The translations under genes and the position numbers were made by a program. The notes under the pieces were generated by a model, which saw only the letters and a list, made by a program, of their open reading frames with translations, had not been told where the DNA came from and made no database searches. Positions 8,542 through 19,026 of a stretch of DNA of 64,000 nucleotides are shown here, piece by piece (position 1 is the stretch's first letter; every line of letters begins with the position of its first letter). The stretch comes from JAJYSO01 sp964451785 (GTDB taxonomy: Bacteria > Bacteroidota > Bacteroidia > Flavobacteriales > Flavobacteriaceae), in contig CAYVJG010000012.1 in assembly GCA_964451785.1 (NCBI GenBank), forward strand, positions 1 through 64,000, written 5' to 3'.

Positions 8542-10932
8542 ATGCGGCAATTTTTATGGGTACTCTTAGGTGTAATGACTGGCTTTTCGGCGATAGGACA
8601 GTCTTCAAGAAGTATAAGTGGGCAAATCACCAATACAATTGATCAGCAACTAAATCACATTAAAATAGTGCTTGTTGAGGCTAATCTGACTACATACACA
8701 AACACCCAGGGGCAATTTGAGTTTGAAAGTCTTCAACCTCAACACTACACTTTATATGCCGCTTACGACGGATTTAATTACCAAGCGGTGACGGTTGATC
8801 TCACGCAGCAATCGGTTACTGATGTGCAACTCAGTGTAGGGGTGAGTCAATATACTTTGGAGACCGTTGAATTAAGAACGCTCAAGCTTAGTGAAGCCTT
8901 AAAAAACAATGCAATAAAAGCCGATATTATAGCCCTAGACGAACATCGCAAGCGCGCTAACTCTGTTGAAGAATTAATGAATCGATCACCCGGCGTGAAA
9001 ATTAGAAATATAGGAGGTCTGGGCGGATCGAGTAATATTATTGTCGGTGGATTTTCAGGAAATGCTGTAAAATTGCTCTATGACAACATTCCGATTGATT
9101 ATTTAGGCTCCAATTACGGATTGACTAAAGTGCCGACAAATGCTGTTGACCGTATCGAAATCTATAAGGGTGTTCTGCCGTCTAAAATAGGTGTAGATGC
9201 TCTGGGCGGTGCTATCAATATCATGCCTAATGTCAGTGATAAAACTTCAGGAACCATCTCTTATGAATTTGGATCTTTTAACACGCATATTGTCACCATT
9301 AATGGGCAAGTTAAATTAGCCGATCACCTCTTTGTAGGCACCAATAGTTTCTTTAATTACTCAGATAACGACTACAAAGTTGATGATTTACCGTTTTTAG
9401 ACCAAGAAACCGGACGTACAGATTATATAAGAGCCCGCTTGTTTCACAATGCGTTTAAGCAACGTTCTTTTGAAGGTTATGCACAGTTGCGTGATTTGTC
9501 ATGGGCTGAATTGTTAGAATTTAAAGTCAATTCTTACAGTTTGCACAAAGAAATTCAAAATGATCCCTACTCACGCGCCAGACCTTTTGGACAAGTATAT
9601 CGCGAGGAAAACGGCAATTTTATACCTTCCTTAAAGTATAAAAATCATTTTCTTGACAATCGCTTAAGCGTCAATCAATTTTTGATGTACAGTCAGATAG
9701 ATTACGAATTGGTCGATCCGGCTAAAAATGTGTATTACGATTGGAAAGGCCAGGCGCACACCACCAATTCGGGTTCAGAAATGGGGAATATTCTAGTGAA
9801 AGACGGTTATATGCACAATACCTCAACACAATTTACATCGCGTACTTACCTCAATTACTTGTTGGCTGATAATTGGCAAGTTGAAAGTAATACGGTGTAT
9901 AGTCATTATAATAACAAATCTAATAATGATGCTTTAAATCCTGACGGTACGAGCTATAATAAACTGGTGACTAATTTAGCCTTAAATAGCAAACTCTTGG
10001 ATAGGCGTTTAGAAAGTAATACGCAACTAAAATATTATTACGGCCACTTGTCCGGTTATTATGAAACTTCAGATAATCCTTTAATTGATGCTAAAGCGTA
10101 TAAAGCCATAACCAATACAGGGGTTAGTTTTTCACAGGCCTTAAAATACAATTTCAACCGCCAAAATTATGTGCGCTTGTCTTATGAAAACACATATCGC
10201 TTGCCCAGTCAACGCGAACTCTTTGGCGATAATAGTTTTGTGGTGGCTAATTATAAATTGGTCCCTGAAGAAAGTCGCAATTACAATTTGGGATTCACTC
10301 ATGCTGATGAGCAATTGCGTTTTGAAGTCAATGCTTATTATCGCGATATTAAAAATTTGATTCGCCTTAAAAACCTCAATCAATACCAGGCTAAATACCT
10401 CAACTTAGATAAAGTGAATGGGCTGGGGGTGGAGCTTTCAGTAACCTATACCCCAATTGAGCATTTGACCCTATCTGGTAATTTGACTTGGAACGATTTT
10501 CGCCTGGAGTCATCCCGTGATAAAAGTATAGATAATCAGGTGTATAAAAATGCACGTATAGCCAATATGCCTTTTTATTATGGCAATGTTGAGGCCGTTT
10601 ATAATTTTAGAGAGCTGCTGAATTTGAGTAATGATTTATCCTTGTTTTGGAATTACAGCTACGTGCATCAATATTACCTCGATTTTATTGAAAAACAATT
10701 TGAACCCGATGGATTTTTAGGACTTTGGGGAACCTCAAAAATCAACACCAGTCGTATAATTCCTGAGCAACACGTACACAATATCGGACTAGTTTATGTA
10801 CGCAATATTCAGGGACATCGCGTTTCGTTTGGTGCCGAACTCAAAAATGCCTTTAACGCTGCGGTTTACAACGCATTTAAAATGCAAAGCCCGGGACGAC
10901 ACTTTAGTTTGAAAATCACTTATAGTCTATAA
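8542..10932 (+). CDS. TonB-dependent outer-membrane receptor
   Basis: A 796-residue outer-membrane active transporter driven by TonB/ExbBD. Order of parts: signal peptide (1-19), carboxypeptidase regulatory-like beta-sandwich (about 24-95), plug domain (about 115-230, with SPGVKIRNIGG and VDRIEIYKGVLPSKIGVDALGG), then a 22-strand barrel ending in the aromatic-rich strand HFSLKITYSL. It is not of SusC size and lacks the SusC linker. The next gene begins 3 bases after the stop codon, so the two are surely co-transcribed. The lipoprotein partner suggests uptake of an iron chelate or similar; the substrate is not visible in the sequence. Confidence 0.92.
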   Translation: MRQFLWVLLGVMTGFSAIGQSSRSISGQITNTIDQQLNHIKIVLVEANLTTYTNTQGQFEFESLQPQHYTLYAAYDGFNYQAVTVDLTQQSVTDVQLSVGVSQYTLETVELRTLKLSEALKNNAIKADIIALDEHRKRANSVEELMNRSPGVKIRNIGGLGGSSNIIVGGFSGNAVKLLYDNIPIDYLGSNYGLTKVPTNAVDRIEIYKGVLPSKIGVDALGGAINIMPNVSDKTSGTISYEFGSFNTHIVTINGQVKLADHLFVGTNSFFNYSDNDYKVDDLPFLDQETGRTDYIRARLFHNAFKQRSFEGYAQLRDLSWAELLEFKVNSYSLHKEIQNDPYSRARPFGQVYREENGNFIPSLKYKNHFLDNRLSVNQFLMYSQIDYELVDPAKNVYYDWKGQAHTTNSGSEMGNILVKDGYMHNTSTQFTSRTYLNYLLADNWQVESNTVYSHYNNKSNNDALNPDGTSYNKLVTNLALNSKLLDRRLESNTQLKYYYGHLSGYYETSDNPLIDAKAYKAITNTGVSFSQALKYNFNRQNYVRLSYENTYRLPSQRELFGDNSFVVANYKLVPEESRNYNLGFTHADEQLRFEVNAYYRDIKNLIRLKNLNQYQAKYLNLDKVNGLGVELSVTYTPIEHLTLSGNLTWNDFRLESSRDKSIDNQVYKNARIANMPFYYGNVEAVYNFRELLNLSNDLSLFWNYSYVHQYYLDFIEKQFEPDGFLGLWGTSKINTSRIIPEQHVHNIGLVYVRNIQGHRVSFGAELKNAFNAAVYNAFKMQSPGRHFSLKITYSL

Positions 10933-10935
10933 ACC

Positions 10936-12267
10936 ATGTATAATCGATTTCTTCTCTTTTTGACTATTATAACTGCTGTTTTAAGCACTGTGAGTTGTAC
11001 TGTTGAAAATGTAGATACCAACATTATTCCTAAAACAGATTATTCACATTACAATTATGTGATGGCTACTGAAGACGCCTCAAATTCAGATATTACACGT
11101 TTCTTTACCTTTGATTTATCTGCAATAGATCCGACTGTTTCTTATGATTTGATTGCGCAGAATCAACAGTTTGTAAATTCAGATCCTTCAACCTCATCGG
11201 GTTATCGTTCATTTGATAATTACATCTTTAGTATGGCTAAAGATAAAAAGGGATTTTCCTCAACCCCCGGCTTATTTCGATTGACCTTAAATACGGATAA
11301 CCGTATGTTTATCGATCGCGAGATTTTTATTGGTAAAGAAAATTTATTTCCGCCGCGCAAGCTGTGTATCGTCAATGACCATATCGGATTTTTCTACAAT
11401 GAATCTGCCGGAGGCCAAGTGATACAAATGTTTGACCCCTCCACGATGATGACCTTAGATCAAATCGACCTCAAACCTTATATCAAAGCCTTTAAACCTG
11501 ATGCTAAATTTGAAGATGAATCAGGAAACAACTTGATACGTACCGGAACTTTAGTACTCGATTATCAAGCAGATAAACTCTATGTGAGTGTTGCTTTTTT
11601 AGAACAAGCTAGTTTTAATTTAATCAGTGAAGATGAAACTAATTTTTACCTAGCGGTAATCGATATTCCGAGTTTTAGCTTTGATAAAATTATCAGTTAT
11701 CCACATGCTAAAACAGTTGGTTTTTTTGTGTCAGAAAACAATCCGACTACACGTGATGAAGCCGGAAATCTCTATTTTTGTTCGTGGGGATGGAACCAAT
11801 TTTACAGTCAAGATCCTTCAAAAATATTTCGAATCAAAGCCGGAGAAAACGACTTTGATGACCAATGGATGATTGATATCGAAAGCTTATTTGGCGAAGA
11901 TCATATTGCGCAATCTATTCAAGCTTATAATGGTAAAATTTACTTGCATATTTCACAAGCGCCTTATTTGTTTTCTTCAAGTGAACAGATAGAAAACAAT
12001 AATGAAATGGTCATGGGTTACTATGAATTTGATCCCGCACATCCCGGTCAATTTCACAAATTGGCAATTCCTGAATCCAATCCTTCATCGCGTATGAGTG
12101 TGTTTAGTATTGTGGATAATAAATTGTTTATCGCTGTTCCGAATGAAAACCCTGATAAATTTAATGGATTCTATTCTTTAAATCGACAAGGTGAATTGAA
12201 AAAAGAAATTACAATAGCTAATAAATATCGCCCAACACGTTTGTATAAATTGAAAATCAGTGAATAA
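10936..12267 (+). CDS. DUF4374-like beta-propeller lipoprotein, partner of the TonB receptor
   Basis: A 443-residue lipoprotein: signal peptide with the lipobox ending at Cys21 (LSTVSC), then repeated beta-rich units such as ITRFFTFDLSA and VIQMFDPSTM that suggest a beta-propeller. It resembles the DUF4374 family, which from memory includes XusB, the surface siderophore-binding lipoprotein that works with the TonB receptor XusA in Bacteroides. The 3-base gap to the receptor gene supports a receptor-lipoprotein pair. No XusC-like membrane protein follows. The family call is moderately sure; the siderophore role is an inference from context. Confidence 0.65.
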   Translation: MYNRFLLFLTIITAVLSTVSCTVENVDTNIIPKTDYSHYNYVMATEDASNSDITRFFTFDLSAIDPTVSYDLIAQNQQFVNSDPSTSSGYRSFDNYIFSMAKDKKGFSSTPGLFRLTLNTDNRMFIDREIFIGKENLFPPRKLCIVNDHIGFFYNESAGGQVIQMFDPSTMMTLDQIDLKPYIKAFKPDAKFEDESGNNLIRTGTLVLDYQADKLYVSVAFLEQASFNLISEDETNFYLAVIDIPSFSFDKIISYPHAKTVGFFVSENNPTTRDEAGNLYFCSWGWNQFYSQDPSKIFRIKAGENDFDDQWMIDIESLFGEDHIAQSIQAYNGKIYLHISQAPYLFSSSEQIENNNEMVMGYYEFDPAHPGQFHKLAIPESNPSSRMSVFSIVDNKLFIAVPNENPDKFNGFYSLNRQGELKKEITIANKYRPTRLYKLKISE

Positions 12268-12511
12268 TTTAGTTGAATAAACTTGCTATCGCGTACTGAT
12301 ATTAGAAAATAATCAATGTTTTTGTGACTTATGCAGTGTAAAGTCACTATAAAACAGGGTTTTGTTAATAAACATGTGAAAAATAAATTATAATATTTTG
12401 CGGTAAAAATTAGACCATAATTGAGTAAATAATTATTTTCGCACTTATTATTAATTTAAAACGGCTCGAATTAAAGAGCTCATTTCTAACCCAAACCTAT
12501 AACACAACACT

Positions 12512-14695
12512 ATGCCTACCCTCAGATTTCAGGCTTTACACGATGCTTCAACGCATAAGCCAATTGATGTAAAAACACCCGTACGCCATTCCGAATTATT
12601 TGCGACTAATGTTTTTAATCAGCAGGCAAGACGTCAATATTTGACAAAAGAATCTTACAAAAGCGTGGAACGCGCTATTAAAGAAGATGCTAAAATTGAT
12701 CGCAATTTAGCCGATCAAATTTCAACTGGAATGAAAGAATGGGCCATCTCAAAAGGAGCCACCCATTACACACACTGGTTTCAGCCTTTAAATGGTACAT
12801 CGGCAGAAAAACACGATGCTTTTTTTGAAAGCGAAATGGACGGCACTGCTCTTGAAAAATTTGGAGGAGGCGCATTAGTACAGCAAGAACCTGATGCTTC
12901 AAGTTTTCCGAATGGAGGGATTAGAAATACTTTTGAAGCACGTGGTTATACCGCTTGGGACCCAACTTCACCTGCCTTTGTATACGGCACCACCCTTTGC
13001 ATTCCTACAATATTTGTAGCCTACACCGGTGAGGCATTAGATTATAAAACCCCGCTTTTACGCTCACTACAAGTCTTAGATAAACAAGCTACAGATGTGG
13101 TTAATTATTTTAATGACGATGTTAAACGTGTTTCGGCTACCCTAGGCTGGGAACAAGAATATTTCTTGATTGATTCTGCTTTAGCAAACTCACGCCCAGA
13201 TCTTATCATGACTGGCCGCACTTTGTTTGGACACGCACCAGCTAAAGGTCAACAATTAGACGATCATTATTTTGGTTCAATCCCAGAACGCGTTTTGCGT
13301 TTTATGCGTGAAATGGAACTCGAAGCCCTCAAGCTAGGTATTCCGGTTAAAACGCGCCACAACGAAGTTGCCCCTAATCAATTTGAATTAGCGCCTATTT
13401 TTGAAGAAGCTAACCTGGCTGTTGACCACAACTTATTGTTGATGGACATCATGGGTAAGATTGCTGAAAAACACAATTTTAAAATCCTATTTCACGAAAA
13501 GCCATTTGACCATGTTAATGGTAGCGGTAAGCACAACAACTGGTCACTGTCAACAGATACAGGTATTAACTTGTTGAGCCCTGGCTCTACACCTCATAAA
13601 AACTTGTTGTTTTTGACCTTTTTTATCAACACTATTAAAGCCGTTTGTGAGCACGAAGAGCTTGTAAGAGCTTGCTTTGCTACGGCATCAAACGATTGTA
13701 GATTAGGTTCAAGTGAAGCGCCGCCTGCCATTGTTTCTGTGTTTGTTGGTTCACAGTTGACTGAGGTTTTAGATGAACTTGAAAAAATTACTGAAGGCAA
13801 CCTCTCTGCTAAAGAAGAAACAGAGTACAAATTAAATGTGGTCAGTAAAATTCCTGAAATTTTACAAGACAACACTGACCGTAACCGTACCTCTACTTTC
13901 GCCTTTACCGGAAATAAATTTGAATTGCGCGCCGTTGGCTCATCTGCCAACTGTGCCAATGCAATGACCATTGTTAACTCTATCGTAGCTGAACAACTCA
14001 AATCGTTTAAAGAAGAAGTTGATGGCTTAATTAAAGATGGTGTTGATAAAGATGAAGCCATCTTTACCGTATTGAGAGAAGCGATTAAACTCTCTAAAAA
14101 AATACGTTTTGAAGGCGATGGCTATAGCCAAGAATGGGTTGATGAAGCTGCAAAACGCGGGTTGAGTAATAATATGACTACCCCACAAGCCTTAAAAGTA
14201 AAAAGTGCGCCACGTACAGTTAAACTTTTTGAGGAATTGGCAATTATGAATCGCACTGAAATAGATGCCCGTCACGAAATTGAATTGGAAGAATACGTTA
14301 AGCACATCCAAATTGAAGCACGTGTGATGGGTGATTTAGCGCGTAATCACATTATTCCTACAGCTATTCAATACCAAAATGTACTCATTAAAAATGTCAA
14401 AGGTTTAAAAGAAATTTTTGGCGAAAACTATACCAAATACGCTAAGGAACAATTGTATATCCTAGAAAAAGTATCATTACATATTGAAGAAATTAATGCC
14501 TCAATTACAAAAATGATTGATACGCGTAAGGTGGCTAACAAAATTGAAAATATGGAAGAGCGTGCATTTATGTATTGTGATGAGATTAAGCCATTTTTTA
14601 AGACAATCCGTTACCACTGTGATAAATTAGAAATTTTGATTGATGATCAATTGTGGCCATTGACAAAATATCGCGAAATGTTGTTTACTAAATAA
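12512..14695 (+). CDS. glnN: Glutamine synthetase type III
   Basis: Makes glutamine from glutamate, ammonia and ATP in the cytoplasm. The 727-residue length is typical of type III enzymes and much longer than type I. Visible motifs are WEQEYFLID (metal-binding glutamate strand), HNEVAPNQFE, the nucleotide and glutamate binding segment GKHNNWSLSTDTG, and NRTSTFAFTGNKFE, the type III version of the substrate-binding arginine region. The chosen ATG begins the family's usual N-terminus with RFQAL. pyrF follows after 9 bases, so both may share a transcript. Confidence 0.95.
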   Translation: MPTLRFQALHDASTHKPIDVKTPVRHSELFATNVFNQQARRQYLTKESYKSVERAIKEDAKIDRNLADQISTGMKEWAISKGATHYTHWFQPLNGTSAEKHDAFFESEMDGTALEKFGGGALVQQEPDASSFPNGGIRNTFEARGYTAWDPTSPAFVYGTTLCIPTIFVAYTGEALDYKTPLLRSLQVLDKQATDVVNYFNDDVKRVSATLGWEQEYFLIDSALANSRPDLIMTGRTLFGHAPAKGQQLDDHYFGSIPERVLRFMREMELEALKLGIPVKTRHNEVAPNQFELAPIFEEANLAVDHNLLLMDIMGKIAEKHNFKILFHEKPFDHVNGSGKHNNWSLSTDTGINLLSPGSTPHKNLLFLTFFINTIKAVCEHEELVRACFATASNDCRLGSSEAPPAIVSVFVGSQLTEVLDELEKITEGNLSAKEETEYKLNVVSKIPEILQDNTDRNRTSTFAFTGNKFELRAVGSSANCANAMTIVNSIVAEQLKSFKEEVDGLIKDGVDKDEAIFTVLREAIKLSKKIRFEGDGYSQEWVDEAAKRGLSNNMTTPQALKVKSAPRTVKLFEELAIMNRTEIDARHEIELEEYVKHIQIEARVMGDLARNHIIPTAIQYQNVLIKNVKGLKEIFGENYTKYAKEQLYILEKVSLHIEEINASITKMIDTRKVANKIENMEERAFMYCDEIKPFFKTIRYHCDKLEILIDDQLWPLTKYREMLFTK

Positions 14696-14704
14696 TTTTA
14701 AAAC

Positions 14705-15532
14705 ATGACCTTAGACAAGCTGATTAGCGAGATAAAACGCAAGCAATCTTTTTTGTGTGTAGGCTTAGATGTCGACCTTGAAAAAATCCCTGCGTTTTTA
14801 AAATCAGAAGACGACCCCATATTTGCTTTTAATAAGGCTATTATTGATCAAACTCATGACCTAGCCGTAGCCTATAAACCGAATATCGCTTTTTATGAAG
14901 CTTATGGTTTAAAAGGATGGGCCGCACTTCAAAAAACGATTGATTACCTCAATGCTAATCATCCTGAAATTTTGATTATAGCTGATGCAAAACGCGGTGA
15001 TATTGGCAATACTGCCACCCGTTATGCAAAGGCATTTTTTGAAGAAATGCAGTGTGATGCCTTGACCATTGCACCTTATATGGGACGAGATTCAGTGGAG
15101 CCTTTCTTAGCGTTTGACAATAAATTTGCCATTATGTTAGGATTAACTTCTAATCCGGGATCGGCAGATTATCAATTACAAAAAGTAGGCGATAAGTATT
15201 TGTTTGAAACGGTTTTAGAAAAAGCACTGACTTGGAAAAATAGTCAAAATTTGATATTTGTTGTGGGGGCTACCAAGCCTGAATATTTTCAAGCCATTCG
15301 CAAAATTGCCCCAGAACATTTCTTGTTAGTTCCTGGAGTTGGCGCTCAAGGAGGTGATTTGCACAGTGTTTGTAAGCACGGTTTTGCTTCAAATTGTGGC
15401 TTGTTGGTCAATTCAACTCGCGGAATTATTTATGCTAGTCAAGCACAAGATTTTGCTGAGGCTGCTCGTGAAAAAGCTAAAGCCTTACAAGTGGATATGG
15501 CTCAAATTCTAAAAGAACGCGCTTTTATTTAA
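14705..15532 (+). CDS. pyrF: Orotidine 5'-phosphate decarboxylase, subfamily 2
   Basis: Last step of UMP synthesis: decarboxylates OMP to UMP. The 275 residues fit the longer subfamily-2 enzymes. FLCVGLDVDLEKIP opens the barrel, and DAKRGDIGNT (about residues 94-103) carries the catalytic Asp-Lys-Asp triad. Later LVPGVGAQGGD and NSTRGIIYAS form the phosphate-binding loops. It sits 9 bases after glnN and is followed by a strong terminator, which suggests a glnN-pyrF transcript linking two nitrogen-related pathways. Confidence 0.96.
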   Translation: MTLDKLISEIKRKQSFLCVGLDVDLEKIPAFLKSEDDPIFAFNKAIIDQTHDLAVAYKPNIAFYEAYGLKGWAALQKTIDYLNANHPEILIIADAKRGDIGNTATRYAKAFFEEMQCDALTIAPYMGRDSVEPFLAFDNKFAIMLGLTSNPGSADYQLQKVGDKYLFETVLEKALTWKNSQNLIFVVGATKPEYFQAIRKIAPEHFLLVPGVGAQGGDLHSVCKHGFASNCGLLVNSTRGIIYASQAQDFAEAAREKAKALQVDMAQILKERAFI

Positions 15533-15554
15533 AGCCTAGGTTTCTTAAATACGA

Positions 15555-15603
15555 GAGCGGGTGATAAATTGATTTTTTTCAATTTATCACCCGCTTTTTT
15601 GTG
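15555..15603 (+). terminator. Strong intrinsic terminator after pyrF
   Basis: AGCGGGTGATAAATTGA pairs perfectly with TCAATTTATCACCCGCT around a short T loop and is followed by a T run. Confidence 0.93.
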
Positions 15604-16078
15604 GTTATTAAATCAAAGATAAGCATTGTGCGTTTTACACACTTTTTAGGAACAGTATCCAGTATCACTATTTACCTAAAATTATAGCACTAAAGTCTTT
15701 CTATTTAACTAAAAACCTAGTTTTATTAATACAGGAGTAAAGGTTTGGAAAACAAACACTTCTTACCGAAATGGCTTAAGTTAAAGTTAATGAAATAATA
15801 AAAAATACAATTAAGAAGTAAAAAGATATTCCTATCTACTAACTAGTGTAATAATAGTTATATCTAATATATTTATATAATATAGTAGAAAAATAATCAC
15901 ATATTATTTAAAATACAAACATAAAAAACTTGAAAAGTTAAATGTTGAAATTAATATGGTTAAATTTTAATTAATATTTAGTAAGCGTTAGAAAATTGAT
16001 AATTTAGGGCATTTGTAATTCAAAGGTTGTTATAATTTATAATAACCTGGTAAAATGTTTAACTTATAATCAATATTC
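15604..16078. other. AT-rich spacer upstream of the SusC gene
   Basis: It presumably holds the promoter of the susCD pair, but no exact TAnnTTTG box is seen near the gene. No repeat or gene is recognised. Confidence 0.6.
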
Positions 16079-19015
16079 ATGAAACACTTGTTTTTAATTG
16101 TACTTACTTGTTTGCTTATTCAGCCTGTGGCTTGGTCTCAAGAAAGTAAAATTATCGTAAAGGGATCTGTAGTCGATGCAGGTACGCAAACTCCAATTCC
16201 GGGAGTTTTTATTGTTGAACAAGGAACTGATAATGGTGTAGTTACCGATTTTGATGGTAATTTTACAATTGAAGTTCCTGGAAATGCTAGCTTAGAAGCT
16301 TCATACATGGGCTACGCTACTCAAACTGTAGCTGTCAACAATCAAACCGAACTGTTTATTAATCTAAAAGTATCTACCAATAGCCTTGATGAAGTTGTTA
16401 TTGTGGGATATAGCACACAACAAAAAGGAAAACTAACCGCTGCAGTTTCTACTATTGAAGGTGAAGACCTCGAAGAGGTGAGTACACCAAATGTGTCAGG
16501 AATGCTACAAGGAAAAGCTGCCGGTGTTCAAGTAGTTAATTCTAGTGGACAACCAGGAGCCTTGCCGGATATTCATATTCGTGGCATCTCTTCATTAAAC
16601 GGAAGTACAAGTCCGCTTTGGGTAGTTGATGGGGTTATCGTTCACGGTACACCAAATATTGATCCTAATAATGTCAAGTCAATTTCTGTGTTGAAAGACG
16701 CTTCTGCAACCGCTCTTTACGGTTCACGTGGTGCTAACGGAGTTGTGGTGGTGACCACTAAAACAGGTAAAGTTGGCGAGACCGTAGTTAATGTTAGTGC
16801 TCGTACTGGGTTTTCTAACTTTAATATGGGGAATTTTGAAGTGATGAACTCTCAAGAACTCTACAATTATTATCAAAAGTTTAGTAACCCTGATCGAATT
16901 CCTGCCGGCATTACTGAAGATGTGCTTAATACTGATTTTGATTGGGTTAAAAATGGAACGCAAACAGGCCAATTACAAGATTATAATGTGTCGCTTTCCG
17001 GAGGAACCGAAAAATCACGAACTTACTTATCTCTAGGCTATTTTGATGCTACAGGTACACTAAAAGGATTTGACTACAACCGTATGAGTATGCGCCTTAA
17101 TTTAGAATATGATGTTACTGATAAACTAACCGTTAAGCCTAAAGTAGGGGTGAACTATACCACACGCAAAAATCGCCAACACGATTTGTATTCTATGTTT
17201 ACAAACATGCCTTGGGATAATCCTTATGCTGAAGATGGTTCAGTTGTTAATCCTCAGGAAACAGGTGTACAATGGTTTGGTCGTGATAAATCTAATTACT
17301 TATATGATTTACAGTGGAATCACTCTAAAACAAATACCCTAAACTTGTTTACTAACATGGATTTGGTTTATGATATTACACCAAACTTGAAGTTTATCTC
17401 TACTAACAGTTATACCTTATACTATAGTCGTGCTAAATCTTATACTGATCCACGCTCTAACGGTGGTAAAGCTATTGATGGCGCTTTAGAAGAATCAAAT
17501 GCACAACGCATTACCAGATTCACCAACCAAATGCTGCGTTATACCAACAAATTTGGAGATAATCAAGCGCATGAAATTAGTGCCTTAGCTGCTTATGAAT
17601 ATAATGATTATGTGTATGAAAGTATGGGCACACGCGGCATTGGCTTGATTGCCGGTAGTGAAATTTTAGATGTGACCGCAACCCCTGATAAGGCTTATGG
17701 AACTAAAAATGACTATGCTTTGCAATCATTTTTAACTAATGTTGACTATAGCTATGACGATCGCTATATGGGGCAAATATCTTTGCGTTATGACGGCGCG
17801 TCAAACTTTGGGGAGAACAACAAATACGGAGTCTTTTACTCATTTAGTGGTGGATGGAATATTCACAATGAAAGCTTCTTCAAAAGCAATATTTTTGATC
17901 AGTTAAAACTCAGAGCTAGTTATGGTGCTGTCGGAAATAGACCGAGCTCATTGTATCCACAATACGCTTTATACGACATTAAAAATACCTATACAGGCCT
18001 GCCGGCTGCAACGCCTTCTCAATTAGGAAACCCTGATTTAGGTTGGGAAAAATCATACCAAACGAACCTTGCTGTTGACGCTATTGTCTTTGATCGTTTT
18101 AATGTGACTCTTGAATATTATAACAAAAATACATCAGACTTGCTATATTTTGTAACCTTACCTTCTGTAACCGGTTATACAGGTTATTGGGAAAATATTG
18201 GTGGTGTGAAAAATACAGGAGTTGAACTTGCTGTAGGCGCTGATATCTTTAAACCTGAAAGCGATTTCCAATGGAACTTAAACGTTAATATTGGAAGCAA
18301 CCAAAACGAAGTTACTGATCTATATGAAGGACAAGAAGTTACTCGTGGGTACAAAATTACTCAAATCGGAGAAGATTTTAATACCTGGTACATGCGCAAA
18401 TGGTTAGGCGTAGATCCTGAAAATGGAAATCCACTTTGGGAAGCCGTTGACCCTAATACTGGTGAGCGCACTGCAACATCAGATTATAACGAGGCGACTA
18501 AACAAAAGGTAGGAACTTCTAGTCCTGATTTTTACGGGGGTATAAATTCTGCTATGACTTATAAAGGCTTTAGCTTAAATATGAGCTTCTCTTTTGTCAG
18601 TGGCGGCGAAATCTTAAACTTGTCTCGTCAGCTTTACGATGCCGATGGTACTTACCCAACTTACAATCAACAAAAACTAGCTGATGGCTGGAACCGTTGG
18701 GAAAAACCGGGCGACATAGCCACACACCCTAAATTAGTGTACGGTGGTAACAATAACTCCAATAAACCCTCTTCTCGTTATTTAGAAGACGGCAGTTATT
18801 TTAGATTGAGAAACATAAAACTCGGTTATTCTTTTTCTGATAAAGTTACAGAATCACTTAAAATCAATCGTTTAAGTGTATATTTTACAGCAGACAATGT
18901 CTTTACGTTAACTGATTTTAGCGGTACAGACCCTGAAGTTGGTGTAGGGGGTATTTATAACAACCTCTATCCAATTCCGCGTCGTTTTGCCATAGGTGTT
19001 AATCTTTCTCTTTAA
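16079..19015 (+). CDS. SusC/RagA-family TonB-linked outer-membrane transporter
   Basis: A 978-residue outer-membrane transporter of the SusC type, importing oligomers captured by its SusD partner. Order: signal peptide (1-20), carboxypeptidase regulatory-like domain (about 27-100, with GSVVDAGTQTPIPGVFI), the linker LDEVVIVGYSTQQKG typical of SusC at about 103-118, plug (about 118-230, with the IRGISSLNGSTSPLWVVDG signature), and a barrel ending in RRFAIGVNLSL. No STN domain is present, so it is not a trans-envelope signalling receptor. susD follows after 11 bases. No glycoside hydrolase, peptidase or regulator is next to it, so the substrate is unknown. Confidence 0.95.
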   Translation: MKHLFLIVLTCLLIQPVAWSQESKIIVKGSVVDAGTQTPIPGVFIVEQGTDNGVVTDFDGNFTIEVPGNASLEASYMGYATQTVAVNNQTELFINLKVSTNSLDEVVIVGYSTQQKGKLTAAVSTIEGEDLEEVSTPNVSGMLQGKAAGVQVVNSSGQPGALPDIHIRGISSLNGSTSPLWVVDGVIVHGTPNIDPNNVKSISVLKDASATALYGSRGANGVVVVTTKTGKVGETVVNVSARTGFSNFNMGNFEVMNSQELYNYYQKFSNPDRIPAGITEDVLNTDFDWVKNGTQTGQLQDYNVSLSGGTEKSRTYLSLGYFDATGTLKGFDYNRMSMRLNLEYDVTDKLTVKPKVGVNYTTRKNRQHDLYSMFTNMPWDNPYAEDGSVVNPQETGVQWFGRDKSNYLYDLQWNHSKTNTLNLFTNMDLVYDITPNLKFISTNSYTLYYSRAKSYTDPRSNGGKAIDGALEESNAQRITRFTNQMLRYTNKFGDNQAHEISALAAYEYNDYVYESMGTRGIGLIAGSEILDVTATPDKAYGTKNDYALQSFLTNVDYSYDDRYMGQISLRYDGASNFGENNKYGVFYSFSGGWNIHNESFFKSNIFDQLKLRASYGAVGNRPSSLYPQYALYDIKNTYTGLPAATPSQLGNPDLGWEKSYQTNLAVDAIVFDRFNVTLEYYNKNTSDLLYFVTLPSVTGYTGYWENIGGVKNTGVELAVGADIFKPESDFQWNLNVNIGSNQNEVTDLYEGQEVTRGYKITQIGEDFNTWYMRKWLGVDPENGNPLWEAVDPNTGERTATSDYNEATKQKVGTSSPDFYGGINSAMTYKGFSLNMSFSFVSGGEILNLSRQLYDADGTYPTYNQQKLADGWNRWEKPGDIATHPKLVYGGNNNSNKPSSRYLEDGSYFRLRNIKLGYSFSDKVTESLKINRLSVYFTADNVFTLTDFSGTDPEVGVGGIYNNLYPIPRRFAIGVNLSL

Positions 19016-19026
19016 AACTAAGCCAA

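Noticed and set aside
13594..14061. A 155-codon open frame on the reverse strand inside glnN
   Set aside because: It lies wholly antisense to a well-supported gene, has Ser-rich composition as expected for a shadow frame and shows no motif.
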